Source: Metarhizium brunneum
Taxonomy: Eukaryota; Ascomycota; Sordariomycetes; Hypocreales; Clavicipitaceae
Assembly (NCBI RefSeq): GCF_013426205.1
Contig: NC_089423.1
Location: 3,348,001 to 3,412,000 of the forward strand
Direction: 5' to 3'
Length of the DNA stretch: 64,000 nt
Shown: positions 49,101-61,408 of the stretch, piece after piece
How positions within the stretch are numbered: position 1 is the first letter of the stretch
Layout of the letters: each line of letters opens with the position of its first letter
Notes under the pieces: model-generated
The model's database searches: none
What the model was told of the DNA's origin: nothing
Seen by the model: the letters and a program-made list of their open reading frames with translations, nothing else
Program-made: the position numbers and the translations under genes

Positions 49101-51107
49101 TGCCTCATCCAAGAAGTGGGTGGTGAGAATCAAGGTGCGTCTTCCTCGTTCTGCGAGGAGAATATCCCATATTTTCCGTCGAGATAAGGGGTCCAACCCA
49201 CTGCTGACTTCATCAACACAGCAAACCGCACTTCCACCAGTCAACATCATCCCCAGCTGCAACTTTCGTTTCTGGCCGCCGGACAGGGTTTTGGCTAGAG
49301 CATTGCGTTTGGGAAATAAGTCAATCGCCCTAATGAGTTCCAAAATATCATCTTTGGAAGCGGGAGCGCCTGGGGCCTTTAGTCTGTTGAAAGTGACAAG
49401 ATGCTCCTGGACAGTTAGATCGTCCCAAAGGACATTTTTCTGCGGTGCAATACCAAGCCCGCCCCTGCCATCGATGGAGATGGAACCGCTGGTCAGCTTG
49501 TGCAGACCTGCGATTGCATCTAGAGTGGTACTCTTGCCACTTCCATTTGCTCCGAGCAGGGCGACAATCTGACCTCGACCTGCTTGGAGGCTGAGCTCAT
49601 TCACGGCCACCACAGGCTCGCGGGGCTTTAATCTGGAACAGAACAGGCGGGAGACGAAGCTGGGATAGTAAATCTTGGTGAACTTGTCCAGTTCAACGGC
49701 ATTCTCAACCAGCGAGCTCTCGCCGTCGTCTTGAAGTTGAATCTTGCGCCCCTCTGTGGTTGTGCCGTGGAGTTTCTTTTCAACTATGGCACCGAGCAGT
49801 GGATACACAAAGATTTGAGCAACGACGATGATGAAAAAGACGATGCCAGGCATCTCCCATGAGCTCATGGGCGGGCTCTTTGCAAGATCGGCCGCAGTGT
49901 TCCACTTCTCGAACTTGGCCATGAATGTGAAAAAGTAGACGTAGTTGCAGGGGGCAAAGAGCACCGACAGGGTGGCAACGGGGCCAATGGCTGGCCGCGT
50001 GAGAGCCTGGGCTAGAATGCCGAGGAGAAGGATGGTGATGGTGGCGGTAATACTACTAAGTTGAGCCTTTTTGAAGAAGGAAGCAAAGAGAATGGACATG
50101 GATGCAAACGAAAGCCCGGAGAACAAGTTGAACAACAGGACGATGACGACGCTGGTGTTTACGAAGACTCCAAATCGGATAATGATGGAGCCGATTATCC
50201 ATGCAGGAGCGTAGATGAGAGAAAACGACAAGTGATGGGCAACGATGCGGACAGCCTGAGCTTTCCATGGCTTGTCCGTCGGCATCATGGCGTCGAGAAG
50301 CTGCGACATGCCACTTTCACGCTCGGTAGCAACAAAGCCAGTAAGGTGGTACGTGATCCACAGGATGTTGGCAATGAATGCAACGGCCATGAAGTTGATG
50401 ATGGACTTGTGGTAGGCCTGGAGGACCTTTGTATCCCGTTCCTTTTGCGAGATGCTGGCAAAGGGCAGCCCCTCGGTTTTGGCCAAAAGATCTGAGCTGG
50501 AACCATTGAAGGCGGCAATGACGGCATTGACAGCCCTCTGCATGGGCAGGACGTACACTTGCTCGACATTGGTCGACACGCGCACGTCAAACTTGACGGG
50601 TTCTCTCCAAAAGGCAGCGTCAGTTCGAATGGTGTAGTTCCAAAACCCGCCAGGGCCCTCGGTTGGCGATGAGCGCATCACAACGGCGCAGAAGCAAGTG
50701 GTAACTCCGCGCAAAGTGCTGCGGCAAGTCGTGACCAAGTCGTCTTCGTGGCTCACCCTGACAATGTCCATGGGTACGTCAGGCGCGCCGGTCGTCGTTG
50801 TATCATTGGCAATCTTGTCCAGAACACGGTCGATATCGCCGCCTGCATATCCATTGTTGACGAGAACAATCTTGCTTCTCCCACTGCCCTTGGCAACGCG
50901 AAAGGCCTCGGGCAGGGTCATGATGGGACGAACTTGGCCGATACCGTAGTTAGAAGGTGGGACAAACAGATTCTTGGCAAAGGTGAAGAAGGATGCTAGA
51001 ATGATGGGCAGAAGAAAGGCCATTACGAGACAAGTTGTCTTGTGGCGAAATAACACTGCCCGAAAGTTCTTGGACATTAAAGTCCATATCTGCTTTCTGA
51101 CCACCAT
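46200..51107 (-). CDS. ABCA-type full-size ABC transporter
   Basis: A single 4.9 kb exon coding 1635 residues, arranged TMD-NBD-TMD-NBD as in the ABCA subfamily, whose members move lipids across membranes. A membrane segment starts near residue 30 (FLLPIILASFF), followed by a large extra-membrane loop and a bundle of helices at about 240-440. The first nucleotide-binding domain has Walker A GANGSGKST with K525, signature LSGGQKRK and Walker B CVDEVSSGLD. The second has GPNGAGKST with K1305, signature LSGGNKRK and LLDEPSSGLD. The ABCA hallmark after each NBD is also present (TIEDVFLQLAEE; TLDQVFLTIVG). The C-terminus is Lys-rich. No introns are needed, unlike most neighbours. The substrate is unknown. 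Confidence 0.93.
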   Translation of the reverse strand: MVVRKQIWTLMSKNFRAVLFRHKTTCLVMAFLLPIILASFFTFAKNLFVPPSNYGIGQVRPIMTLPEAFRVAKGSGRSKIVLVNNGYAGGDIDRVLDKIANDTTTTGAPDVPMDIVRVSHEDDLVTTCRSTLRGVTTCFCAVVMRSSPTEGPGGFWNYTIRTDAAFWREPVKFDVRVSTNVEQVYVLPMQRAVNAVIAAFNGSSSDLLAKTEGLPFASISQKERDTKVLQAYHKSIINFMAVAFIANILWITYHLTGFVATERESGMSQLLDAMMPTDKPWKAQAVRIVAHHLSFSLIYAPAWIIGSIIIRFGVFVNTSVVIVLLFNLFSGLSFASMSILFASFFKKAQLSSITATITILLLGILAQALTRPAIGPVATLSVLFAPCNYVYFFTFMAKFEKWNTAADLAKSPPMSSWEMPGIVFFIIVVAQIFVYPLLGAIVEKKLHGTTTEGRKIQLQDDGESSLVENAVELDKFTKIYYPSFVSRLFCSRLKPREPVVAVNELSLQAGRGQIVALLGANGSGKSTTLDAIAGLHKLTSGSISIDGRGGLGIAPQKNVLWDDLTVQEHLVTFNRLKAPGAPASKDDILELIRAIDLFPKRNALAKTLSGGQKRKLQLGMMLTGGSAVCCVDEVSSGLDPLSRRKIWDILLAERGRRTLILTTHFLDEADLLADHIAILSKGTLRAEGSSVELKDRFGSGYRVHVRGDTETAHLPSIPGVRKQQEFDLVTYMAPTSNLAAQVIKSLEETGVTQYRFSGPTIEDVFLQLAEEINDEEAFKNVNAGVPREVDSANEKDLSSSNGSSTLQGFKLLDGQRVSYVKQAMILYRKRLTVLKRTWILYLIAFLLPIFAAGLTALYVRGKKQVGCTPADQDSSFGTEDAFTQVRNNMTIVFLAGPTSKLPITTVNSLLQPILNGSRGGASVGSAALQNLKLVDTFDSWKQHINDEFRNITTAMWLGDENSNPAVGWVANVFISSSITAQQLLDVFLTNTTIATTWSSFDVPFNPGIGDALSLVIYMGLALSCYPAFFALYPSNERRRFVRALQYSNGVRPFPLWGAYLLFDFTVAIISTALLTALWAGMSNVWYHLEYVFVVFFLYGLASILYSYFISLFTKSQLATFAWSAASQAVFFLGYLISYICVVTYVQVDRIDSSLLICHFVISVFSPIANATRAMFLATNLFATACDGDKISKTPTGLVQYGGPILYLIIQCLVLFGLLLWFDSGNVGSSVRGLFDRGKPVTVAEELDAETADELTRVTSSGQMGDGLRVIHLTKSFGKNTAVDNVSFGIKRGEVFALLGPNGAGKSTTISLIRGDIKPSRNGGDIFVEDISVSKDLAAARRHLGVCPQVDALDQMTVREHFEFYARIRGIPDIEHNVSAVLQAVGLEAFASRMGYALSGGNKRKLSLGIALMGNPTVVLLDEPSSGLDAASKRIMWKTLAATVHGRSILLTTHSMEEADALAGRAGILSRRMLALGTPDNLRHRFGDILHVHLVSRTAPRTTDHEMQRVISWIQTRLPAANVDTKTYHGQLRFSVSASEVLALQKQSANSEPEDIKSHDSDTAHAAREGSAIGQLIVLLEENKEVLGLSHYSVSPTTLDQVFLTIVGQHNVKEENYEEKKESRWVKMIKPKHPKK

Positions 51108-53146
51108 GATCGGCGGCGGCCAAGGTCAGCAGATACGGTGGAATAGCGGTAAGGAGCTGGCCGGTGAGGTTTTCGGTGAGCGAGGCTTGAATATCATTTC
51201 CTGAGGTTCGAGTCGATTGGAATAGCCTGGGTCGTCACATCACCTCGCGCCGCACAACACCAACTGCGGGAAAAAGATGGAGCGAGCGAAACAAACGAAT
51301 GAATAATTCAGGGGCCGACAGAAAGGAAATGCAGCCGTAGCCAGACGCGAGTGTATATTTGAGTATGTGGGTGTGTAGCGCAACTGCAAATGAGTAGCTT
51401 GCCCTTGGTGTCAAAACCAAGGCCGGTCGTACTTGGGGACCAGGAGGGGTGCCTGAGGTGTCACAGTTGCAGTGTCAAAGGGCGATATATGGTGGGCGAC
51501 ACCGTTGACGTGGATAAGTACAAGTACGAAGCGCAGACTGAATGCAGAAGGGGACAGCAGGTCAAAGAGGTGGTCGGTCTTGATGGGGTCCGATGTGATC
51601 AGGTCGTGATGTCACCAAGGAAGGCTTGCACCCCAGAGGAGAGGCGTCTGGTCAGATTAGAGTTGGATTGGTGCGGTGAGCGGCCCGCGCCTTGGGAACA
51701 CGAGACGTGAAAATCAATATTTAATGTCCTGGTTCCTTTCCTGTTGATGCATAGCCTCGCCCATCGGCTCTCGGTGTGTTGAACGAATGTGGCCAAGCAC
51801 TCGGTTGACGCCCCGGTGTCCAAGGTCGCGAGACATGAGGAGTTTTTTTTTGAATTGACTGATGGAAGGAAAGGAAGAGAGCAGGCAATATTGGATGACA
51901 TGGCAGGGCGCAGCAGCAAGGAGCGGAATTGCACCTCGGACTAAGTATGCAGTTGGTTTGGGTTGTTGCCCGCCCCATCCGTCCTTGTTCTTTGAAGTCT
52001 GGTCTGGATTCCGGATCCACCTCGAATCGAGCAGCTAGCTGCATCACGACGGGATTGGTCAATGTCCGCTCTACTTGAGAGCTCATGTCAGTCAAATTAG
52101 AGTTTTGGCCGCCCGTCCAGCACTGACCTGACGGCCTTGCTAGCTGTTTGTGGCCAACCAACAACAAACACCACCATCGCATCGCCATCGCATCGCCATC
52201 GCCATCCAAGGAAACATGCGCGCCTCTCATCTGAGGCACTTTCACGTAAAGGCACCGCCACCAACCCACAATCTTCATACAGGTCCCAGTCACGATTCTA
52301 CATAGAAAACGTAATCGACCAAACATCCAAAACCAGGGTCTCAGACTTGGCTCATCATGTCTCTCATCCATCCATGCCCAAGTGGCTAAGACAAATCCCT
52401 AATCCCCAGATAACGTGGCGTATTACGTGCATAACGCTATCGTGTTCATGTCCGCCATATCAAATCCGATCAAGTAAATTCCGCGGTGCCCCCGGTAGTA
52501 TCAATGATATTAACCATAATAATAGATATAACCACCCTGATAAACCGGCAACATTGTTTCATCATCAACAACAATCCGCCCCTCAAAAGCAAGCCAGGGG
52601 GTTTCCTTCGATGAGACGCCCGGGACCATCAAACCTTCCCAAACATGAAAATTCGAGATCTCAATCTTCCCCACCTCGCCTCACGTCAATGACGAAAATG
52701 CTCCGTCCAAACCACGCCCAGCCCTGTCCGTTCATGCGAACCGCCAGTTATGTATAACCAAACGCCCTGCCGTGCTGGCCCTACGGAGCACACACGATAA
52801 TAGTACGAATTGATTACACATTGTTACGGGCGTCAGGCCCCATCAATACCTGCCTCACATCGACGAGGCAACCGTGTCAAAAATCTTCCAGTTGCTTTGA
52901 TGTGACAAATGAAATGACGCGTCGGCCAGGCGCTGCCGGGACGCGGATCCAGCCTCACGCCAACTCGATGTGCGTCTTAGCAACAAATCCCATGTCCATC
53001 TCTGTCCGCGCCGATAGACGGACTTGGAATCACGCGCACGACTTCCATCTTAGTCCACACCAACTAAAATCTTTCATCTCCGCCACCGGAACCACTCACT
53101 TCATCAGGCCAGCTGTCGTTAGCAACTTCATTATATCATCATGCTC
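51108..53146. other. Intergenic: ABC transporter promoter and RAD4 3' end
   Basis: About 2.0 kb. Short repeats of CATCGC occur near 52176-52206. Overlapping open frames on both strands (51721-52371 and 52137-52757) have low-complexity translations and no family match. Confidence 0.6.
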
Positions 53147-55652
53147 TTACTCTATTATGAACCCGCCGCCCTCGCTGTCGTCATCGATAACCATGTTAAA
53201 CTCATCCGTGACATCACTTTCCGCATTAGCCAGCTCCGCCTCCATCTCGGCCTCCTTATCGGCCTTTTTCCTCTCATCCTCGTCCACACGGCTCCATATT
53301 CTCTCCCGAATACGCAATCCCATCAGAAGCCTTCTCCACATCTTCAACGCCGCTAGTCTCTTTCGTTCATCTTCCATCTCTTGCTCTACATCTGTGAGCC
53401 CATCAATCACAGACCGAATGGCTGCCTCGAATTCTTTCGCAACAACAATTCCGTTGAGAACGGCTGTCCCCTGTCGTCCTTTGAACTGGAACCCAGTCAG
53501 GGCTGGTGCGTAGTCGACGCCCACTATGAATGCAGCTCGGGCTGCGTGCTCGTGAATAATGTGCACCGCTCCCTTGGGTATCATGCTAGGCACGTAAGCG
53601 TCAATGTTGCCAAACTTATTTTTTGGTACGCGTCCGTTGCGGACCGCCGGCGCCTCGTAGAGTTCCGTCTGCTCGATAGTGTATATGGGCGTGCCGGCAT
53701 CGTCGTCCATGTCTGCCTCGTCTCTGTCGTCAACCCTAAATCCTTTGCGGCGCGCCGTCTTTTGTAACCACTTGGCTGGTATTTCATTGGGCTTCACTTC
53801 TCGCCCCATGCGATACCACTTCTCGGCGCTTCGTGCTGTGCGAACATCCCTTCTTCTGTATATCTTTTCTAAAGGACCACGACTTCCAGCACCCACCGTC
53901 CCTGACGGTTTTGCTTCAGGCACGAGAACTTCGTGTCGCCTCATATGTCGCTCCAACGCAAATACAGGATGGTCCTTAAAGTCCTGTACATTTCTTGGCA
54001 TCGGCTCTCGGGCTTCCACACCCGTCAACTCATTCTCTTCGATTTGGTCCAAGTCTGTCGGATGCCGTCGTCGAAAAGACTCTAGGGCCATGCGCCACCA
54101 CTGCCCGCCGTCGTCAAGAGGGGTTTCAACCCTCAAACGGCGAGTCTTGGCTGTGTAGGCCTTGGCATATCTCCTTGTCACGTCCTTTGCCGTCCCATCA
54201 GCTTCGAATGCGACAACATAAGCAAGACAATTCTCTTTGTCGGTAACCGGGGGCTCGAATGCTTTTGTTTTCCAAAATGTACGCGTCACCACAGGGTCAG
54301 CAGGCTGCCATTTTTGATGTCCAGCATCCAATACCTCTACCCAGTAGACCGGATGAGCTGATTCGCGAATGCGTATCGGCGCTTCGAATGCCCTCCGCTC
54401 CTTTGGAGCAGCAGGTCTAGGTTGAAAGTTGTAAGCCGTGGCATTCGGGTGGCCCAGTCTTCGACGTGCACTTGAGCCGCCTGCAGATCCCGTCGTTGTG
54501 CCAGCACTTGCGGCAAGAGCTTCGTATTTCACCAAAGCCTCCTTTGTTCGTTCAGTTTGTGTCGTCTTAGCAGCGGATTTCGCCACTTTTGGCTTTGGCA
54601 ACGTCGGGGCACCGGGTGCAAAGGACAACGGCTGCAGCGAACACACCAATCTTGCCCGCACACCAATGCTTCGCAACAAAGCACAGTATAGCTGTGCGCC
54701 AACGTCTCTTGACCCCTGCAGTTTCTTCGCCGCTTCGCGGAAGTCAGCGCGGTCTAGGCATGAATCCAGATCCTCCGCGGGCTCGTACTATGGCCCCCCC
54801 TTCTGTTAGACTGTCGTCAGAAACAAACCAGTAGTAGCAGTAACGTACATCTTGCAACTGGCCCGCATCTTCGGCCCAAAGAGCTCTTCGTAGCCCTCGC
54901 TCTGTAATCTCAAACTTGGCCTTCCACACATCAGATGCTTGTCTGAGGCCATTTTTCAAGCTCTCCGCCTGCCCAAACTGCGGCAGATGAGACCCCGGGT
55001 TGAGATAATTGACCGTTTTGTCAGTCAAGTGTGGCCGCAGGGATTCCTGTACTCGCTCATCGTTGCACCAGTGATTTCTCCGTGCGACGTGCGACAGAAG
55101 ACAGACGAGATGGGTTTTATGTATGTCCACGCGACGCTCCCTCTCTTCCTTTGAAATCGGTTTGCGTCGCTCGCCTGGCCGTTTCGACGGTGATGCAGCA
55201 GAGATGTGAGCTGTCAAATTGAGTTCTAGGCTGTTCGATTTTTCGGCACTGGTGTTTGTATCCGCCAAAGGGGCAGAGAAATCAACATCTTCGAATTGTA
55301 TATCTTCTTCTTCATCATCCTCATCATCGGACTCGAGCTCCACAGTCTGCACTGTTGGCACTGGTAGTATTACATCTTGAAATTCAACATCTTCATCCTC
55401 CCCGCTGCTTTCCTGGGTATCCAATTGCGCATCTGTCTTGGTTAGCCCACTTGGATGATCTGACAGAGGTCTCTGGGGTTGCTCCGGTGCCGGGCGCCTT
55501 CTTTTCAACGGGCGTTCTGGTGAGCTCTGTTCAGGCGCAGACACCCCAGCCTCAGTCAGCATCTGCTGATAAATGTCGGGTTGATCGTTGTTTCCACTGC
55601 CTTCTCCTCGCTTAGAGCTCCTTGAGGGAACAGTGCGCTTTCTCCCGACCAT
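53147..55652 (-). CDS. RAD4: DNA damage recognition protein RAD4/XPC
   Basis: Nucleotide excision repair factor that binds distorted DNA, normally with RAD23. Two exons (54849-55652 and 53147-54787) are joined in phase 0 across a 61 nt intron, giving 814 residues. The N-terminus is disordered and acidic (EDEDVEFQDV and DDEDDEEEDIQFEDVDF, about 90-130). The transglutaminase-like fold is split by the intron: LWAEDAGQLQD in exon 1 and DFREAAKKLQGSRDVGAQLY in exon 2, with HPVYWVEV and the W..ADPV motif later. The beta-hairpin domains show HPVFALERHMRRHEVLVPEA (BHD1), ELYEAPAVRNGRVPKNKFGN (start of BHD3), and VPSMIPKGAVHI. The catalytic triad of true transglutaminases is not expected in this family. 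A charged Glu/Lys coiled C-terminus ends the protein. Confidence 0.95.
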
Positions 55653-56516
55653 TCTTACGTCGCATATTTCCTAACGCCCGATGTTGCGGGTGAACTGAGG
55701 CATGTTCACAACTTGTGAACGGGGCAGCGTGAAGACACCTTCGTTGCGTCATGATCAGCGCGAACTGGGGCGCGAAATCACGTGGCCGTCTATGCATGTA
55801 CGCTTGCCTTAACTATTTTAATTTCTTAAATTCTTAATTTTTATTGGGGGTTTTTTATAACGATAAATAAAACATCGGATTTGTAGTATTTAGTAGCAAA
55901 TAAATCAAAGCAAAACCGATATTTATTGCTTCCTTCAAAGTAGTATATCTCTTGGGTTGGATTTCTATGACTGTGAGGTCTCCTTTGCTGTCCCAGGTCA
56001 GAGCCATTCCAATCCTCCGTATACATAACTACTGACCGGAAATTAACCACCAAACCGCGAACCGGCACCCCAGCTGAGAGTTGGAGCTAGTTCGACATAG
56101 TATTCTCCTTTATTTGCTACAAAGATGACATATCTCTCCTCCCACTACCTAGGTACTTACCGGAGTATTTTGGTCGACTCGACCTGCCCTGAGACCAAAG
56201 AAGTGGGTCCTGCCAAAACACCGGATCCCGTTGGTCCACCAGGTAATTTTCAACCTCCAATTTCCCTCATTCAACCTCACTCCGCAACGTTTTGTCCGAC
56301 ATGTCCCGTTTTAAAATATTGGGTTGAGTCTGATGGTTCGAATTAATCATCTATTTAACATTCGAAGTGGCAGATATACCGATCAAATAACTACAAATCC
56401 GCGCATGGACAAAACTCTACTCGAGTGTTGGTATTCGACAGAAAATCCCACGCAAAAACGCACACAAGCCATCACCTCCCTTTAACGCCGTGAAGTCAAA
56501 GTCAAAGTAACTTGAT
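55653..56516. other. Intergenic region, partly AT-rich
   Basis: About 860 bp between the RAD4 start and the carrier 3' end. A strongly AT-rich patch lies at 55808-55930. No gene was recognised. Confidence 0.6.
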
Positions 56517-57574
56517 TTATTTGGTTACCCATCCCAGATAGTCGGCAACGATTAGAGTCACCATCCTGTCAAGTGTCAGAAGCCATGCATGGCTCAACGA
56601 ATCATGTCAGGATAGACTTACGCGTGAGGGGCAATGCGGACATAATATGTACCGAAGCCACGATAGAATCGTAGCAGACCCTCTTGCCTAGCCACCTTGG
56701 TGAAGCAGTCAGCCATACCCTTGTAGGGAAGCTTCCCGTCGGGACCCTTCTGTTGCTTCTGCAGTCGAGTCTTGACGAAATCGAATGGCAAACTAAAGAA
56801 ACTGGCAAAGAAACCGGCAATAGCACTAGCGCTTAGCGTCTGAGCTCGCACTGACAAATCGGTATTCTTCTTGAGTTGGACCTTGGCTTCACTAAAGAAG
56901 GCAAGCTGTCCAAAGTTGAGGGCCATGGCACGGACGACGGTTGGTGCTGCGCCAGCCCACAAGGCTCCAACACCCTCACTCCTGGCAATTGAGGATAGAG
57001 CATCGATGACAGACTTGTAGTTCTTCCTTTCAGCTAGAGGCTTCAAGCCATCGCTCTGCATGCGGATAAGAGCCAGATCGGCGGGATTACCGAACATTGC
57101 GGCCACACCTCCTGCAGCCAGGCCAGCAGTAGCCCTGTCACCAAATCCGACATCACGACCCTGACTCTTGGCTCTAGTGGTCAGCGAACCCATAAAAGTA
57201 TCGAAGAATCCCAGGCGCGCGGTTGTATACACGGCTTGTCGCAGGAGGCCCGCAGACAGACCAGTGTAAAGGTCAAGGACCCTGCCACTAGCAACAATCT
57301 GCCGAGCAACCGCGATAGGACTGGTCTTGGGGCCGCCCGAAGTGCCTTCGCCAGCAAGTTGAATTCTGACTTTGATCATGTCCACTGGCTGAATGACAGT
57401 GGTAGCAACCATGCCACTGAGACCACCATTGATGAAGGGAAGAGCTGCTCTCATCCACGGGGTGTGCAGAAGATCGTGAGCGACGGCCGCTCCGTCGGCC
57501 CTAGCCACACCCATGACTTCAGTAGTCTTGTTCCGGGCTGATTCAGCTGCTTGCTTCAGTGAGCCGCCAGCCAT
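56517..57574 (-). CDS. Mitochondrial carrier, oxoglutarate/malate type
   Basis: An inner-membrane solute carrier. Exons 56622-57574 and 56517-56565 give 333 residues; the intron is 56 nt. The chosen start is the ATG of MAGGSLKQ, because the frame extends further upstream but contains no ATG there. The three tandem repeats each carry the carrier signature: PVDMIKVRIQ, PADLALIRMQ and PFDFVKTRLQ. The second has the odd NPADLALIRM form seen in oxoglutarate and dicarboxylate carriers, followed by a long SDGLKPLAERKNYKS loop as in the oxoglutarate/malate carrier. The last exon supplies the end of the sixth helix (MVTLIVADYLGWVTK), which would be lost if the intron were missed. A dicarboxylate carrier is the main alternative. 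Confidence 0.9.
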
Positions 57575-60500
57575 TTCGGAGTCTGTTTGAAGACTTCCAA
57601 TCTTTCTGTCACGGCCAGGGTTTCGAAATGTGAAGAATTCCGAGAATTCTGAGGTCGAGAGACGCGACACGGGGGCCGTGAGCCGAAAAAGCTAACGACA
57701 AAAACCGCATATGTTAGATTGCAATTTCACTGTATATGTGAAGGCTGGGTAGCTCGTCAAGAATGAGGCTCAAGACATCATTTCTTTGCAGCAGTTTTTG
57801 TCACCGAGGGGCTATAATGCCGCGGAAAGACTGAAGTTCGCCACTAAACAACATCGCTTGATGTCGACGGCATTCGGAATCCGCATTACCAAAAACCGCT
57901 CAACCATTTTTGGAGTAAAGGATGGGCAATTTCGTCAATTGCAGAAGTAAGCAAGTCCTTCACCGAGGTCTGCACGCATTGCCCAACTCCCGTGCCGTCG
58001 GAAGAGCTCCATTACTGCCGGCGATGGTGGATCCAGAAGTGACTCCGCTTGCTGTCGGACATTGGCTGATGTTGGGGTTTCTCGCCGGTATGGGTCCGGA
58101 AGAGCCATGATGGGGAATGACTTACCAGGATCAGAGCGAAAAGGAGTAAAGCCGGGACTTATACAAAGCGCAGTCAAGCTGGCAACAGAATGCCAACAGA
58201 AAACACGAAGCAGTCGAGAAGAGGCGGGAATTTGTAGCAAACTCGAGTGCGCGGAACCGAGGGCACGCGAGCAGCCACTATCGGGAAAGCGAGGCGGGGT
58301 CGTCGCAGGTTTCTAAGCTGGGAAAGCAGTCGAGAGACAAGGAGGAGGTGCGCAGGTGGTTTTGCGGGGTTGCTCCTGCCTGCGATGTACCGAGTACCCA
58401 GAGCCAAGGTAATGACACCAACGGCAATTCGGTTGGTGCGCTTGAAAATGGCCTAAACGGAGTCTATTTTCTTGTTTATTTCTTTTGGTTTTGGACGCGA
58501 AATGACTTGGACCCCAAGGGCAATCCTAAACTTGGAGGAAATTGCACTGGCAACAGCCACAGGAGAGTCACACGGCACCGTCAATGGGTATCGAACGCGG
58601 GCGGCCGGCTCGTCGTCGTGTAAGTAGCACTGACAGCTGCGGCAGCTCGACCGACTTGGACGAATGACGACGTCAATAAAGAATCCGGGATCAGCAGCCT
58701 GAATGACACTAGACGCCTTGCGCACGAGGCAGAGAGACACAAGCAAGCGCAGAAGCAAATGCGATGACGGAACACCGATAGAAGACCGAACAAGCCGAAC
58801 AGCACGGCAATGGCACTTGCAGAAGGGATTCTGGAGAATATGCAGAAGACGCCTTGCACAGGCTTCGGGGGCGGGGACGAGGGGGATAAATAGATTCAAC
58901 GGCGAGACCAAGGTGTAATACGCGTGACACGCCGCTCTGTACAGAGTCGGAGAGTTTTGTTGGACCACGCCCCCCAAGTTTACTTTGTTGGCATCGACGG
59001 GATGCTGTGGGATGCGATGGATGGAGGCTTGTGGCGTAGTTGATTTCCATCCATTGCCCACCCTCCACCACGAACCTGGACCAACGTTTGAACCTTGCCA
59101 GAAGTAGGTCGGATCCAGGTGTTTTGGGTGTGCGGTCACACATCAGGTTAATGATTGACCAGAGACGGTCTAGGCAACCTGAGATGTATCACCTGCAATT
59201 AGCTGAGGGGTTTACATGCTGTAGCGTGGTGCCGCCGTGGCTGGACCGGCTCAGTGATGCTCATGCTCGGCGTTGAAAGGCACGGAGTAGGCATATCTTG
59301 GCCATTGATACATGGGATGTAATAGGTTGGGGCCAACGACCCATGAGGTGGATGAACTGCTGGCTCCGTCATGGCCCGTAGCCGGATCCCGTTTAAGAAA
59401 GGATACAGTTGACAACTATGTACAATGGGGGCGTGCGAGTATGTGGAACATTGAAAATCTATTTGTCCTCGTTTCTGGCGGTAATTCTAGAATCTCAAAG
59501 GGGGAACTACCTAGCCCTGGTCCGTTGGCGGGGATGTGAAGCCAACAATCTGAAGTCAATTGCTGGCATCAAACTTGGTGTGGTGGACTATCAGACCAGA
59601 CCGTGTATGTACTATCAACACGGCACGCTTCATGCATTTAAAAGATGAAAGCAACGCTCTGGTCCGAAATTATTGGCAATTGCCATGATTATTGGGGACA
59701 CACTGGCGCCGGAAAACACCACCATAGTGACTACGCCTTACGGCATGCGCAAAGCAGGAAACGTTGCAGGCCTGCATCATCTCATCCCGTCCTGCCCACC
59801 GCTGGTGCATGCCCAGCTTCACACGGCCGTGTCGCGCATCTCCCGGGCTGTGTCGACCTTTGGTTTCAGGCGATATGGACAAGCTACCATGCCAACTGAC
59901 ATACGAGGCGATTGCGGTGCAACTGCCTCTTGTAAGGGCATGTGTTTGATTTGCCTTCAATGTTGACGACGGCACAATTCAGTGGCATTCCGGCGTCTAG
60001 AGGCGGGGCCATCGCTGCAGATGGAAGCTCCAGTGGCCCCACGCAGGACTTGAGTCTCCATGTCTGCAAGTGCGTGACAATCTTCCGGGGCCCGTCAGAA
60101 GCTGCCGAAGTGGATCCATCTGTCCAATGCCAAGGACTACGCCTGGCACCTTTACGCTTCACTACCCTCGGCTCTCGCTGTGCTCCAGACTCCAAAATGG
60201 CCAACTTATTTATTACGATTATTTTGCTTTAAAAAAAAAATGCTGCACAAGGGTATCCGATTTCGCACTGAACCAATTTTATGCCTCTGCGCATTCCCAT
60301 GCGTTTTGACCCGGAAGCCCTGCTCCTAATGTCGGTGGATATCCCAGCGCGGCAGGGAGAAGCTCTGCCAGCACCTGAGACCCAAACCACCAATGACGTT
60401 GGCGACGAATAAGCACATGCAGCTGCTCAGCAAGCGACGGCTTGGCTAGGTTTGCCAGGGTTCCAGGCTCTTGGTATTTCAAGGCCCTCTTTTTTTCTTG

Positions 60501-61408
60501 TTGAGCCAGCGCGTCAAATCGCCCAATTCCATCCACAACCAGGCGCAGGCCCGGCCCACGACGGACAATCAACCATCGGAAAGCAAATCACGCCGTGTCT
60601 CTGTCGCCGGAAATTGTATCGGGAATGCGGAGGTAGCGTCCGGCTACGCCTTGTTTGAGCAACCTTATCGTGACCGGTCTGATTTCCGAGCGATTCACCA
60701 CAAGACGTCCGTCGGCTGTGGCCATGGCTGTGGCCTGGCCGACTTCTTCCGAACCGACAAGCCCAAGTTTGTGCACCTCGCGCCGACAGGGCTACAGCAG
60801 ACCACCAAATTTCCCATCATTCGGTAATTTTGCGATTGCAGCACTAATATGACTGGGTACTAACAGAAATGCCGTGTTATATGGCACATATTCCCGTCCC
60901 GAGCTCGGAATCCAAGTTGGCTCACGCCTAGCGTCCTTGACAATCGCCTCAACTACGTCTGTGGATCCATGGCCATGCCCAAAAAGCATATCGTAATTGC
61001 AATCGAGTAATATCACAGCTCAGACATCGTCTGCCGCCTCTTCTGGTGTTGGGCTGCGGCTTAACAGCGCTAATGCCGCCGGTGGCCGATCCAGCCTTGT
61101 CGGATCTCCGACGACCTCAACATCTAGAACACACAACACCCTCCAGAAACCGGTCAAGACCAGCTTCCGGCCCCACGTGTGTTGGTACAAGGATGTGATG
61201 ACGTTTATCTTGTTCAATCAGAGACTACGTTTTACTCAACTTGACGTTCTGCGTTACCTAACCCTTTGGCCTTGGTTGCGGGCCCTGCTGCTTCACATCC
61301 GTGTAGGCCCTGACTCTGCACCCGCGATATCCCTTGCCATGTTGTCTAGTGGATAATCAAGCGCAGATTAGAGGTACAAACCGTCCAAAGAGACATCATA
61401 CAGCCCGT
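57575..61408. other. 3.8 kb interval with no recognised gene
   Basis: Between the carrier start and the 3' end of the dehydrogenase. Mixed composition, with several short frames on both strands that lack conserved motifs (for example 58453-59139). Part is the carrier promoter and leader. Confidence 0.5.

Noticed and set aside
52368..52420. CAAGTGGCTAAGAC, reminiscent of a tRNA A box
   Set aside because: No matching B box or cloverleaf at the right distance.
51721..52757. Overlapping frames of 216 (-) and 206 (+) codons
   Set aside because: Both derive from the same low-complexity segment, lack domains, and lie in the promoter region of the ABC transporter.
57575..57670. N-terminal extension of the mitochondrial carrier
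   Set aside because: The frame is open but its first codon would be GTG; no ATG occurs before that of MAGGSLKQ.
58453..59139. 228-codon minus-strand frame
   Set aside because: No ATG context or domain; Arg/Ser/Cys-rich translation and competing frames on both strands.
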